DNA from: Acidobacteriota bacterium
Lineage (GTDB): Bacteria > Acidobacteriota > Thermoanaerobaculia > Multivoradales > JBCCEF01
Assembly: GCA_039030395.1 (NCBI GenBank)
Contig: JBCCEF010000002.1
Span: 310,001 to 374,000, forward strand
Length of the DNA: 64,000 nucleotides
Direction of reading: 5' to 3'
This document shows, in pieces, positions 35,578 through 43,920 of this stretch (the stretch's first letter is position 1; every line of letters starts with the position of its first letter). The notes beneath the pieces were generated by a model. That model saw nothing but the letters and a program-made list of their open reading frames with translations, had not been told where the DNA came from and made no database searches. The translations under genes were made by a program, and so were the position numbers.

Positions 35578-36480
35578 CTACGAGGAGCTGCTAGAGGGAG
35601 ATGAATCCCTTTCCGGCCAACATTGGAGAACCGCCCGGTACCAAGCTCGTTTGAAGGCGACGACGCCGGGAAAGGCGCGCCAGGCGTTCCAGACGGTGCG
35701 GTGCCGGAGGAAGATGCCGAGGGTCGAGGTGACCGCCTTGAGGGGGGCCGTGGCGGCGAGCAGGCGGCGGTCGCGCCAGGTGATGCCGCTGCCGAAGTGG
35801 CCCGGGTGGCGCGCCGCGAAATCGTGAAACTGGCCCCCGTACCAGGTGGCGTGGCGTATCAGGTCGTCACGGGTTTGGCGCACCGCCCCGTGCTCGACGA
35901 CCGCCGCCGGATCGAATGCGGTGGGCAGCCCGGCCCGCCGGCAGCGCAGGATCCAGTCGAAGTCTTCGCTGGTGGTGAGCGCTTCGTCGAAGGGGCCGAC
36001 CCGCCGCCAGGCGTCGCGGGTAACGGCGAGGTTGAGGGAGCCGATAGGCAGGTCCGTGTCGTCGTCCTCCGGGCGATCCGCCAGCAGCTCATGAAAGGAG
36101 GCGATGTTGTCCGCCAGGGCCCAGCGGGAGCCCTGCACTGGGAAGGCGACGGCACCGCCGATCACCGGCCGGTCCACGCCCAGGCGGCGTCGGTGGCGCT
36201 CTAGCCAGCCGGCGAGGGGCCGGCAGTCGGCGTCGATGAAGAGCAGCCGATCCCCGGTCGCCTCGGCGACGCCGAGGTTGCGCGCCGCGGCGGGGTTCAA
36301 GGGGGTGGGCGTTTCCAGGAACCGGACCGAGTCGTCCCGCGGGATCTGGCCGGGCGCGTCGCGCCCGACGACGATCACCTCGGCGCCGTCGCCGGGGGCG
36401 CCCTCGCTGGCCAGTCCCGCGAGGGTGCGGCCGATCCAGGGCGAATCGAGACTCGGGATGATGATGGAGGTGTCGATCAT
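35578..36480 (-). CDS. Glycosyltransferase family 2
   Basis: 300 aa GT-A enzyme. Motifs are TSIIIPSLDSPWIGRTLAGL, NPAAARNLGVAEATGDRLLF and IDADCRPL (DXD), then PIGSLNLAVTRDAWRRVGPF and SEDFDWILRCRRAGLP with the catalytic acid. The Ser-rich end SSPSSSSS is unusual. ATG 36480 chosen; an upstream ATG adds 21 residues without family similarity. It follows leucine dehydrogenase by 32 nt on the same strand. Confidence 0.87.
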   Translation of the reverse strand: MIDTSIIIPSLDSPWIGRTLAGLASEGAPGDGAEVIVVGRDAPGQIPRDDSVRFLETPTPLNPAAARNLGVAEATGDRLLFIDADCRPLAGWLERHRRRLGVDRPVIGGAVAFPVQGSRWALADNIASFHELLADRPEDDDTDLPIGSLNLAVTRDAWRRVGPFDEALTTSEDFDWILRCRRAGLPTAFDPAAVVEHGAVRQTRDDLIRHATWYGGQFHDFAARHPGHFGSGITWRDRRLLAATAPLKAVTSTLGIFLRHRTVWNAWRAFPGVVAFKRAWYRAVLQCWPERDSSPSSSSS

Positions 36481-36512
36481 CCGCCGATACCGGTGCTCGT
36501 TATGGGCGGTTC

Positions 36513-37607
36513 TTATTGGAGCTGGCTGATGAAGCGGCCCCACTGGCGACCGCCGAGGGCTTTGATGGTGTCGATGCGCTCTTCGGCCACCCGGTCGCCG
36601 GCCTCGGAGGTCGGGATGTTCTCCGCGTCGGCGATCTCGAACACCCGGTTCAGGTTGAGGAAAATGCTGCGGGTCATGCGCAGTGCCCGTTCCTGGTTGT
36701 AGGTGCCGGTCAACTCGTTGTAGACATTGATCAGGCCGCCGGCGTTGATCACGAAGTCCGGGGCGTAGAGGATGCCGCGGTCGGCCAGCGCCCGGCCGTG
36801 GCGGTCGCCGTCGTGAAGCTGGTTGTTGGCGGCGCCGGCCACCACCTTGCAGCGCAGGCGGGGGATGGTGTCGTCGTTCAGGATCGCACCCATGGCACAG
36901 GGGGCGAAGATGTCGCAGTCCACGTCGTAGATCTCATCCGGCGGCACGATCTCCACGCCATAGCGCGAGGCCGCTTCGGAGGTCGCTTCCGGGTCGACAT
37001 CGCAGCCGAGCACCTTGGCGCCTTCATCCTTGAGGTAGGAGGCCAGAAACAGGCCGACGCTGCCGAGGCCCTGGATGGCGATCGACTTGCCCGTCAGATC
37101 GACTTCGCCGAATTGCCGTCGCGCTGCCGCCTTGATCCCCTGGAGGGTGCCGTAGGCGGTCACCGGAGACGGGTCGCCGCTGCCGCCGTGGGCCGGCGCC
37201 ACACCGGTGGCCCAGCGCGTCTCGGTGAAGACGATGTCCATGTCTTCCATGTCGATGCCGACGTCTTCGGCGGTGATGTAGAGGCCACCGAGGGAGTCGA
37301 CGTAGCGGCCGAAGGCGCGAAACAACGCTTCGCTTTTGTCGGTCTTCGGATCGCCGATGATCACCGCCTTGCCACCGCCCAGATTGAGGCCGGCGGCGGC
37401 GGCTTTGTAGGTCATGCCGCGGGACAGCCGGAGCACGTCGGTCATCGCCTCATCCATCGACTTGTAGGGATACATGCGCACGCCTCCGAGACCCGGGCCG
37501 AGGATCGAAGAATGGACGGCGATGATGGCCTGCAAGCCGACTTCGGGGTTCGAGCAGATCAGCACCCGCTCGTGACCCTTCTCCTTCATATGACCGAATA
37601 CGTCCAT
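36513..37607 (-). CDS. Leucine dehydrogenase (Glu/Leu/Phe/Val family)
   Basis: 364 aa NAD-dependent branched-chain amino acid dehydrogenase, which deaminates Leu, Val or Ile to the keto acids used for branched fatty acid synthesis. The substrate domain has GPGLGGVRMYPY and the catalytic-Lys motif GLNLGGGKAVIIGDP; the Rossmann domain has SIAIQGLGSVGLFLASYL, then CDIFAPCAMGAILND and VVAGAANNQL. Length and motifs fit leucine or valine dehydrogenase rather than glutamate dehydrogenase. GAGGAGAG directly precedes the ATG. Confidence 0.92.
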   Translation of the reverse strand: MDVFGHMKEKGHERVLICSNPEVGLQAIIAVHSSILGPGLGGVRMYPYKSMDEAMTDVLRLSRGMTYKAAAAGLNLGGGKAVIIGDPKTDKSEALFRAFGRYVDSLGGLYITAEDVGIDMEDMDIVFTETRWATGVAPAHGGSGDPSPVTAYGTLQGIKAAARRQFGEVDLTGKSIAIQGLGSVGLFLASYLKDEGAKVLGCDVDPEATSEAASRYGVEIVPPDEIYDVDCDIFAPCAMGAILNDDTIPRLRCKVVAGAANNQLHDGDRHGRALADRGILYAPDFVINAGGLINVYNELTGTYNQERALRMTRSIFLNLNRVFEIADAENIPTSEAGDRVAEERIDTIKALGGRQWGRFISQLQ

Positions 37608-37630
37608 CTCTCCTCACTTTCCAGGCGTAT

Positions 37631-37810
37631 CGGCAGGCTGTTGAACTACGGCTTCGCCGAAGCTGTCAGCAGACTTGCCGCTTGTTATCCCAAGGGGGCT
37701 AGGCGCCCCCTCAGCCGAAAAACTGCCGATTCGGCTTCACCCCGTCCCCGGCGCTTCCAGCGCCTCGCCCTTCGGGCTCGGAGCGGAGAGCCAGCGGAGT
37801 TCTCCCGCTC
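37631..37810 (+). repeat. Dispersed TIR element, copy E
   Basis: About 180 bp in the divergent gap between leucine dehydrogenase (minus) and queG (plus). Left hairpin CGGCAGGCTGTTGA..CGGCTTCGCCG..TCAGCAGACTTGCCG (37631-37680); core AGGGGGCTAGGCGCCCCCT, GCCGAAAAAC/GATTCGGC, CACCCCGTCCCCGGCGC/GCG, CTCGCCCTTCGGGCTCGG; right hairpin GAGCGGAGA/TTCTCCCGCTC. Because it lies upstream of both neighbours it cannot be acting as a terminator for either. Confidence 0.72.
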
Positions 37811-38068
37811 CTCACGTCTACGCTCGACGCGCGGGCACTGGTGCCGTCCAGAGCGACGGCGAGACCTACCGGTACCGGAGGCAGTGTTTTGAGCTGCCGA
37901 AGCGGCTCAGGTTGTTCGCGGTGAACTTCGCGCATGGGCTCTCGAAGGACGAGAGCGATTACGACCGACCGGGCGGATTCTATCCGAACGGGGGGGCGGC
38001 TTCAAACCCAAGGGGGGCCCTCCGCCGACTTCGGCGGGGATTCTCCAGGCCCGTGTAGGATCCTCTCC

Positions 38069-39199
38069 ATGGACCGTGCCGAAACCCTTGTCCGGTGGGC
38101 TTCCGAGGCGGGCTTCGACCGTGCCGGCATCGCCTCCCTCGAGCCGATCGAACGGGGGGAACTGCTGCGCCGTTGGCTGGAGCGGGGTGACCATGCCGGT
38201 ATGGCCTGGATGGAGCAGCGGAGCGCCGAGCGCGTCGAGCCTAGACGCATCCTCGAAGGGGCGAAGAGCGCTCTTTGTGTGGCGGTGCAGTACGCGCCCC
38301 TGGCCGGCGCAGTCGAGGCGGAGGGCGATCTCTGGCCGCGGGTGGCCCGCTACGCCCACGGCCGCGATTACCACAACCTGATGGGCAAGCGGCTGCGCAA
38401 GCTGGCGAAGCGCATCCGCCAGGCCTTTCCCGGTAGCGAAACCCGCGCCTACGTCGATACCGGGCCGGTGCTGGAGCGGGAACTCGCCGCCCGCGCCGGC
38501 CTGGGAGTGCAGGGCAAGAACACCTGCCTGCTGAGCCGCGAGGGATCCTTCTTTCTGCTGGGGGAGATTTTCACCACCCTGGACCTGGCGCCGTCGGAGC
38601 CGCTGGCGGATCTGTGCGGTCGCTGCACCCGCTGCCTCGATGCCTGCCCGACGGGCGCCCTGCCGGAACCGTACCGGCTGGATGCCAACCGCTGCATCAG
38701 CTACTGGACCATCGAGCACCGCGGCGCCATCCCCGAGGAGATGCGGCAGGGGATCGGCGAATGGGTATTCGGTTGCGACGTCTGTCAGGAGGTCTGCCCC
38801 TGGAACATTCGTCGCCAGTCGCCTGCCGAACAGCCGGACCTTCACCTGCCGCCGCAGCGGGCGGAGCTCGATCTGGCGGGCCTCCTCGCCCTGGACGAAG
38901 AGTCCTACCGGGAGCGCTTTCGAGGCAGCGCCATGCAGCGGGCACGGCGCGAAGGACTGCGGCGGAACGCTGCCCTGGTGATGGGGAATCGCCGTGACCC
39001 ACGCTACCGGGAGCCCTTGACGGAGGCTCTCGAGGACGACGATCCGGCACTGCGCGCCCAGGCCGCCTGGTCCCTGGGCCGCCTCGGTGCCCGCTCAGTT
39101 CTCGCCGGCGCTCGCGAGCGGGAAACGGATCCGGCGGTGGCCGAGGAGCTCGACCGCGCCCTCCAGGTCGCCGCCGAGCCTTTTTCTACGGGCACTTAG
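38069..39199 (+). CDS. queG: Epoxyqueuosine reductase
   Basis: Final step of queuosine tRNA modification, cobalamin- and Fe-S-dependent; 376 aa. YVDTGPVLERELAARAGLG is the cobalamin-domain signature with the catalytic Asp. Two ferredoxin-type clusters appear as CGRCTRCLDACPTGAL and CDVCQEVCPWN. A HEAT-like repeat segment at the end (ALEDDDPALRAQAAWSLGRL) is common in QueG. ATG at 38069; about 250 nt of non-coding sequence separate it from element copy E. Confidence 0.94.
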   Translation: MDRAETLVRWASEAGFDRAGIASLEPIERGELLRRWLERGDHAGMAWMEQRSAERVEPRRILEGAKSALCVAVQYAPLAGAVEAEGDLWPRVARYAHGRDYHNLMGKRLRKLAKRIRQAFPGSETRAYVDTGPVLERELAARAGLGVQGKNTCLLSREGSFFLLGEIFTTLDLAPSEPLADLCGRCTRCLDACPTGALPEPYRLDANRCISYWTIEHRGAIPEEMRQGIGEWVFGCDVCQEVCPWNIRRQSPAEQPDLHLPPQRAELDLAGLLALDEESYRERFRGSAMQRARREGLRRNAALVMGNRRDPRYREPLTEALEDDDPALRAQAAWSLGRLGARSVLAGARERETDPAVAEELDRALQVAAEPFSTGT

Positions 39200-39212
39200 C
39201 TCGCCGCCTCGG

Positions 39213-39241
39213 TTGACACCCCCGGAGGGGGTCCCTATACT
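39213..39241 (+). promoter_or_regulatory. Strong sigma-70 promoter of rpsA
   Basis: TTGACA (39213-39218), a 17-bp spacer and TATACT (39236-39241), close to perfect consensus. The spacer contains the palindrome ACCCCCGGAGGGGGT (39218-39232). Transcription would start near 39248, giving a leader of about 97 nt with two hairpins: GCTCTTC/GAAGAGC near 39280-39301 and CAGGC/GCCTG near 39302-39315. Confidence 0.8.
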
Positions 39242-39344
39242 CGTCGATCCCGAGTTCTCAGGGACTTAGCGGGGGCTCGCGCTCTTCCCGGGAGAAGAGC
39301 CCAGGCGTCAGCCTGAATCCAATCACTAGGAGGTATTTCGTTTC

Positions 39345-41234
39345 ATGCAGTCCACGGAAGAACAAACTGACCAACCGACTCCTGCGGTGGAAGAACCGGT
39401 GGAGGCCTCCGTCGAGGCCTTGACCAGCGCCGTAGATGAGGAGGCGGCGAGCGAGCACATCGTCAACATGGAACCTCACGCCGAGGACGACGAACAAGCT
39501 GCCGCAGACGCCGAATACCAGAAGCTCGTCGACATGTACGACGAGAGCATGAAGAATCTCGTCGAAGGTGAAATCGTCACCGGTCGGGTCATCGGCCTGA
39601 CCTCCAACGAGGTGATCGTCGACGTCGGCTACAAGTCGGAAGGCTTGGTGCCGAAGGGCGAATTCACCACCCGCGCCGGCGAGTTGACCGTCGCGGTGGG
39701 TGACGAAGTCGAAGTGTTGCTGGAGAAGACCGAGGACGTGGAAGGCCACATCCTGCTCTCGCGCCAGAAGGCCGAGCGCATGATGCGCTGGAACGAAATC
39801 GAAAACGCCTACAAGAACGGCCTGATCATCAATGGCCGGATCATCGACCGCATCAAGGGCGGCTTGACCGTCGATGTGGGTCTGCGGGCGTTTCTGCCGG
39901 GCTCCCTGGTCGACATCAAGCCGATCAAGCACCTCGAGTCGCTGCGCGGCGAGGAGCTGGAGTTCAAGGTGATCAGCCTGGATCGCCGCCGCAACAACAT
40001 CGTCCTGTCGCGCAAGGCGGTGCTCGAGAAGGAGTTGGAGAAGAAGAAGGCCGAGACCATCACCCTGCTGGAAGAGGGTGCGCGCCTCGATGGCGTGGTC
40101 AAGAACATCACCGACTACGGTGTGTTCATCGACCTGGGCGGCATCGACGGTCTGCTCCACATCACCGACATCTCCTGGGGTCGGGTCAACCATCCGTCGG
40201 AGCACTTCGCCGTCGGCGACGAGGTCGGCATTGTGGTGCTCAAGTTCGACCCGGAGACGGAGCGCGTCTCCCTCGGCTACAAGCAGAAGAGCGAGGATCC
40301 CTGGAACCTGGTCGATAAGAAGTACCCGATCGGCTCGCGGGTTTCCGGCAAGGTGGTCAGCCTGGTGGACTACGGCGCCTTCGTCGAGATCGAGGAGGGG
40401 GTCGAGGGCCTGATCCACGTCTCCGAGATGAGCTGGACCAAGAAAGTGGTCAATCCGGCTCGCATTCTGGAGGTGGGCGACGAACTGCAGGCCATCGTCT
40501 CGGAATTGGACATGGGCCAGCGGCGCATCAGCCTGTCGCTGCGCCAGACGGAGCGCAATCCCTGGGAGGAGCTGGAGGACATCCACCCGATCGGTTCGAT
40601 CATCGAGGGCAAGGTCCGCAACTTGACCGAGTTCGGCGCCTTCGTCGAGATCACCGAAGGGATCGATGGCCTGATCCACGTGTCGGACATGAGCTGGACC
40701 AAGCGCGTCAAGCATCCCAGCGAGGTGCTCAAGAAGGGCGACCTGGTCAAGGCTCGCATCACCAATATCGACGTCAACAACCAGCGGGTGTCGCTCTCCA
40801 TCAAGGAGTTCATGCCGAACGAGTGGGAGGACTTCGTGTCCAGCCACCACGTCGGCGACACGGTGGACGGCAAGGTCGTCAACGTCACCGACTTCGGCCT
40901 GTTCATCGACATCTACCAGGGCCTAGAGGGCCTGGCCCACGTCAGCGAGATCGACGTCGGTCCGACCCAGAAGCTGGAAGAGGACTACTCCGTCGGCGAC
41001 TGGGTGCGCGCCCGCATTCTGCGCATCGAGGACGACGACAAGAAGGTGGGCCTGACCATGCGCGGTCTGCTGCAACCGACCTCGGAGGAGGTCGAGGAGC
41101 TGGAGAAGTCCGCTGGCAGCGAGGGCGGCGGCGAAATGTCGACCCGTCAGGCGGCTCGCGAGCACGTCGTGATCGAAGCTTCCCAGGGCGAAGAAGACGA
41201 CGAAGACTCCGACTCGTCCGACGAAGAAGAGTAG
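39345..41234 (+). CDS. rpsA: 30S ribosomal protein S1
   Basis: RNA-binding S1 that brings mRNA to the 30S subunit; 629 aa. After an acidic N-terminal 65 residues there are six S1 OB-fold repeats (GEIVTGRVIGL, GLIINGRIIDRI, GARLDGVVKNITDYGVFIDL, GSRVSGKVVSLVDYGAFVEI, GSIIEGKVRNLTEFGAFVEI, GDTVDGKVVNVTDFGLFIDI). The tail is very acidic. AGGAGGT at 39328 supports the ATG at 39345. A strong promoter and an intrinsic terminator bracket it as its own transcription unit. Confidence 0.96.
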   Translation: MQSTEEQTDQPTPAVEEPVEASVEALTSAVDEEAASEHIVNMEPHAEDDEQAAADAEYQKLVDMYDESMKNLVEGEIVTGRVIGLTSNEVIVDVGYKSEGLVPKGEFTTRAGELTVAVGDEVEVLLEKTEDVEGHILLSRQKAERMMRWNEIENAYKNGLIINGRIIDRIKGGLTVDVGLRAFLPGSLVDIKPIKHLESLRGEELEFKVISLDRRRNNIVLSRKAVLEKELEKKKAETITLLEEGARLDGVVKNITDYGVFIDLGGIDGLLHITDISWGRVNHPSEHFAVGDEVGIVVLKFDPETERVSLGYKQKSEDPWNLVDKKYPIGSRVSGKVVSLVDYGAFVEIEEGVEGLIHVSEMSWTKKVVNPARILEVGDELQAIVSELDMGQRRISLSLRQTERNPWEELEDIHPIGSIIEGKVRNLTEFGAFVEITEGIDGLIHVSDMSWTKRVKHPSEVLKKGDLVKARITNIDVNNQRVSLSIKEFMPNEWEDFVSSHHVGDTVDGKVVNVTDFGLFIDIYQGLEGLAHVSEIDVGPTQKLEEDYSVGDWVRARILRIEDDDKKVGLTMRGLLQPTSEEVEELEKSAGSEGGGEMSTRQAAREHVVIEASQGEEDDEDSDSSDEEE

Positions 41235-41240
41235 AACCTA

Positions 41241-41277
41241 GAAACGGCGGCCTCTCCGCGGGGTCGCCGTTTCTTTT
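41241..41277 (+). terminator. Intrinsic terminator after rpsA
   Basis: GAAACGGCG (41241-41249) pairs with CGCCGTTTC (41265-41273), followed by TTTT. It lies 6 nt after the rpsA stop. Confidence 0.8.
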
Positions 41278-41295
41278 CCCGTTCGAGGGGGAACC

Positions 41296-41592
41296 GTGCC
41301 AGTACGAGACGGAATGACCAAGGCCGAGCTGGTGAACGAAGTGGCCAGTTCCACCCAGCTCACCAAGAAGCATGCCGAAATCATCGTCAATACGGTGTTC
41401 GACAGCATCGTACACTCGCTCAAAGAAGGCGAGAAGATCGAGCTGCGCGGATTCGGTTCTTTCCGCATCCGCAACCGCGGGCCGCGGATGGGCCGCAACC
41501 CGAAGACCGGCGAAAAGGTGCAGGTGCCGGCGAAGCGAATTCCGTACTTCAAGCCCGGCAAGGAGCTGCGCGAGCTCCTCAACGCGAAGTAG
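41296..41592 (+). CDS. HU/IHF-family DNA-bending protein (IHF beta-like)
   Basis: 98 aa. MTKAELVNEVASSTQLTKKHAEIIVNT is the dimerisation helix pair, ELRGFGSFRIRNRGPRMGRNPKTGE includes the DNA-intercalating arm with its RNPKTGE Pro, and the C-terminus is YFKPGKELRELL. Position after rpsA matches ihfB. GTG 41296 has GAGGGGG upstream; ATG 41314 would give a 92-aa form. A second family member is at 60.2 kb, so a heterodimer like IHF is possible. Confidence 0.9.
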   Translation: MPVRDGMTKAELVNEVASSTQLTKKHAEIIVNTVFDSIVHSLKEGEKIELRGFGSFRIRNRGPRMGRNPKTGEKVQVPAKRIPYFKPGKELRELLNAK

Positions 41593-41598
41593 CGCCGA

Positions 41599-42105
41599 GT
41601 GAACAGCCTGGCGACGCCCTGGAGGTCACAGTACGTGGAGGGTCAAGCCGGGCCGCGAGGGTCCGGCCAGGCGGAGCAATCCGCCAAGAGTTGTTTCTTC
41701 TGCGACGCTTCTGCGAACCCCGACGACGATGATTCGCTGGTGGTCTTCGAAGGCGCGGACCACCTGGTATTGCTCAACCGATTTCCCTACGCCAGCGGGC
41801 ACCTGATGGTCGCCCCCAAGAACCACCGAGCGCGGCCGGAGGACGATTCTCCGGCCACCCAGGCGGCCTTCTGGCCGCTGGTTCTGCGCTGCCGCGACAT
41901 CCTGAACCGGGCCTACCAGCCGGACGGTTTCAATTTGGGCATGAACCTGGGGAGCGCTGCCGGCGCCGGCGTGCCGGACCACTATCACTTCCATATCGTG
42001 CCGCGCTGGCGCGGCGACACCAATTTCATGAGCAGCGTCGGCGAAGTGCGGGTGATCCCGGAGGACAGCTTCGCCGCCCGCGACCGCCTGCGACAACTCT
42101 TCTAG
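41599..42105 (+). CDS. HIT-family nucleotide hydrolase/phosphorylase
   Basis: 168 aa. The histidine triad is HYHFHIVPRW near residue 127, in the His-x-His-x-His form. An N-terminal CFFCDA pair is typical of the zinc-binding Ap4A phosphorylase-like HIT branch, and NRFPYASGHLMVAPKNH is the conserved nucleotide-binding segment. Likely acts on dinucleoside polyphosphates or nucleoside phosphoramidates. GTG 41599 lies 6 nt after the ihf stop; no strong ribosome binding site is visible. Confidence 0.88.
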   Translation: MNSLATPWRSQYVEGQAGPRGSGQAEQSAKSCFFCDASANPDDDDSLVVFEGADHLVLLNRFPYASGHLMVAPKNHRARPEDDSPATQAAFWPLVLRCRDILNRAYQPDGFNLGMNLGSAAGAGVPDHYHFHIVPRWRGDTNFMSSVGEVRVIPEDSFAARDRLRQLF

Positions 42106-42128
42106 ACCCACCTTCGAGGAACTTTGCG

Positions 42129-42536
42129 TTGAGCAAGAGCGAACCGGAGGTTTCCTCCGATCCCAAGCGATCTCTGATGCTGGCCCTGGCCGCCTGGGTG
42201 GTGCCCGGTCTCGGTCACTTTCTGCTCGGCCGCCGCCTGCGGGCGCTGGTCTTCTTCGCCCTGGTGGTTGCCGCCATCGTCATCGGCTGCGGCCTGGAGG
42301 GCAAGCTCTACCATCCGATTGCCGGCCGGCCCTTGACCTGGCTCGGCACCGTCGGCTCCATGGGCCTGGGGTTGGCCTACTGGATTCTCGAGCTCGGCCT
42401 GAACTACGAGGCCGAGCTCGCCGGCGCCGGCTTCGAATACGGCACCGCCTTTCTGCTCACCGGCGGCCTGATGAATCTGCTGCTGGTGATCGACACCTGG
42501 GATATCGCCCAGGGGCAGAAGGAGGTGGCGGAGTGA
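42129..42536 (+). CDS. Small polytopic membrane protein (DUF6677-like)
   Basis: 135 aa with about four helices. LALAAWVVPGLGHFLLGRRLRALVFF resembles the TM2/DUF6677-type motif of small membrane proteins in which a Gly-rich P-G-L-G-H turn links two helices. TTG start at 42129 has GAGGAA about 8 nt upstream. Its stop overlaps the GTG of the next small membrane protein. Located immediately upstream of lipid A genes; role unknown. Confidence 0.65.
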   Translation: MSKSEPEVSSDPKRSLMLALAAWVVPGLGHFLLGRRLRALVFFALVVAAIVIGCGLEGKLYHPIAGRPLTWLGTVGSMGLGLAYWILELGLNYEAELAGAGFEYGTAFLLTGGLMNLLLVIDTWDIAQGQKEVAE

Positions 42537-42724
42537 GCCACTTCCTGCTGATGGTGGTGTATGCCCTGATCGTCAGTCTGTTCTTCACGACCCTGTGGCG
42601 GCGGGAACGGCGTGCTCAGATTCGGCTGTTCCTGCAGATCTTCCTGGGCATGGTCGGCGGCGGACTGTTGATCGCTTGGCTGATGTACCCCTTTCCCTCC
42701 GGTCCGCCCGCACCCTTTCCCTGA
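42533..42724 (+). CDS. Small membrane protein, unknown
   Basis: 63 aa with two predicted helices (residues 4-22 and 32-52) separated by a basic loop WRRERRAQIRLF, and a Pro-rich end. GTG 42533 overlaps the upstream stop (GTGA). lpxB begins about 35 nt downstream. Too short for family recognition, but the tight overlap supports translation. Confidence 0.6.
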   Translation: MSHFLLMVVYALIVSLFFTTLWRRERRAQIRLFLQIFLGMVGGGLLIAWLMYPFPSGPPAPFP

Positions 42725-42759
42725 CCCCGCGTGATGAGCGTTCCTTGCCCGGCCCGCTG

Positions 42760-43920
42760 ATGATTGTCGCCGGAGAGGCCTCCGGTGACCTGCACGGTGC
42801 CCGCCTGCTGGCCGAACTGCGCCGCATCCTGCCGGAGCTCGAAGCCTTCGGCCTGGGCAGCGACGAGCTGCGCTCCGCCGGCCTCGATACCCTGGCGGAC
42901 AGCTCCGAAATCTCGGTCGTCGGCATCGTCGAGGCGCTGAAGATCCTGCCGCAGGCCCGTCGGCTGTTTCGCAAACTGGTAGACGGTGCCGTCGTGCGCC
43001 GGCCTGCCGCCGCGCTGTTGATCGACTCACCGGACTTCAATCTGCGCCTGGCGAAGCCGCTCAAGGAACTGGGCGTCGAGGTCATCTACTACATCAGTCC
43101 GCAGGTCTGGGCCTGGCGCAAAGGGCGGGTGCACAAGATCCGGCGGCGGGTGGATCACATGCTGGTACTGTTTCCCTTCGAGGTCGAGTTCTATCGCCGC
43201 TACGGCATGGACGTGACTTTGGTCGGCCATCCGTTGGTCGACGAAGTGCCCGAGCTGCCACAGCGTTGGGAGCGCCCCGACGCCGCCGGCGGGCCGTTTC
43301 GTATCGCCCTGCTGCCCGGCTCGCGGAAGAGCGAAGTGGAGGCGCTGCTGCCCAGCCTGGTGGGTGCAGTGGACCGGCTGGCGGAGCGTCTCCATTCAGG
43401 CCACCGGGCGATCGAAGTGCGGCTGGTGCGGGCTCCGGCGCTGTCGGTGGACTGGGTGAACGAACGGCTCGCCGCCCTCGCTCCGGAGACGGCGATCGAG
43501 GTGGTGTCGTCGAAGCGCTTCGAGGTGATCGCCGACAGCCATCTGGCCCTCACCGCGTCGGGCACCGCCACCCTCGAAACGGGACTGCTGACCACCCCCA
43601 TGATCGTCGTCTACCGCCTCGCCACCTGGACCTACTGGCTCGCCCGCTGGATGGTGCGCCTGCCGCACTTCAGTCTGGTCAATCTGGTGCTGGGCCGCGG
43701 TGTGGTGCCGGAGCGCTTGCAGAAGGATGCGGAACCGGCTGCCTTGGCGGAAGAGGCCTACGCTCTCTTGACGCACCCTCAGCGGTGCCAGGAGATGCGC
43801 CACGCCTTGGCGGAATTGCGCGGCCGCCTCGGTCAGCGCGGGGCGAGTACCCGGGCGGCCCGGGCGGTCGCAGAGATTCTTGTTCCCGGGGGAGCGGCCG
43901 CCGCGGCGGAGGAGGTCTGA
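42760..43920 (+). CDS. lpxB: Lipid-A-disaccharide synthase
   Basis: GT19 enzyme that joins UDP-diacylglucosamine and lipid X to make the lipid A backbone; 386 aa, normal length. Motifs: VAGEASGDLHGARLLAEL at the N-terminus, LLIDSPDFNLRLAKPLKEL, YYISPQVWAWRKGRVHKIRR, FPFEVEFYRRYGM..GHPLVDE, LLPGSRKSEVEALLP and ALTASGTATLETGLLTTPMI. ATG 42760 makes the protein start MIVAGEASGD; a TTG at 42745 would add five residues. Its TGA overlaps the msbA ATG by one base. Confidence 0.95.
   Translation: MIVAGEASGDLHGARLLAELRRILPELEAFGLGSDELRSAGLDTLADSSEISVVGIVEALKILPQARRLFRKLVDGAVVRRPAAALLIDSPDFNLRLAKPLKELGVEVIYYISPQVWAWRKGRVHKIRRRVDHMLVLFPFEVEFYRRYGMDVTLVGHPLVDEVPELPQRWERPDAAGGPFRIALLPGSRKSEVEALLPSLVGAVDRLAERLHSGHRAIEVRLVRAPALSVDWVNERLAALAPETAIEVVSSKRFEVIADSHLALTASGTATLETGLLTTPMIVVYRLATWTYWLARWMVRLPHFSLVNLVLGRGVVPERLQKDAEPAALAEEAYALLTHPQRCQEMRHALAELRGRLGQRGASTRAARAVAEILVPGGAAAAAEEV

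Noticed and set aside
39258-40850. 530-codon frame antisense to rpsA
   Set aside because: Repeats within it mirror the S1 repeats on the other strand; no independent coding sign.
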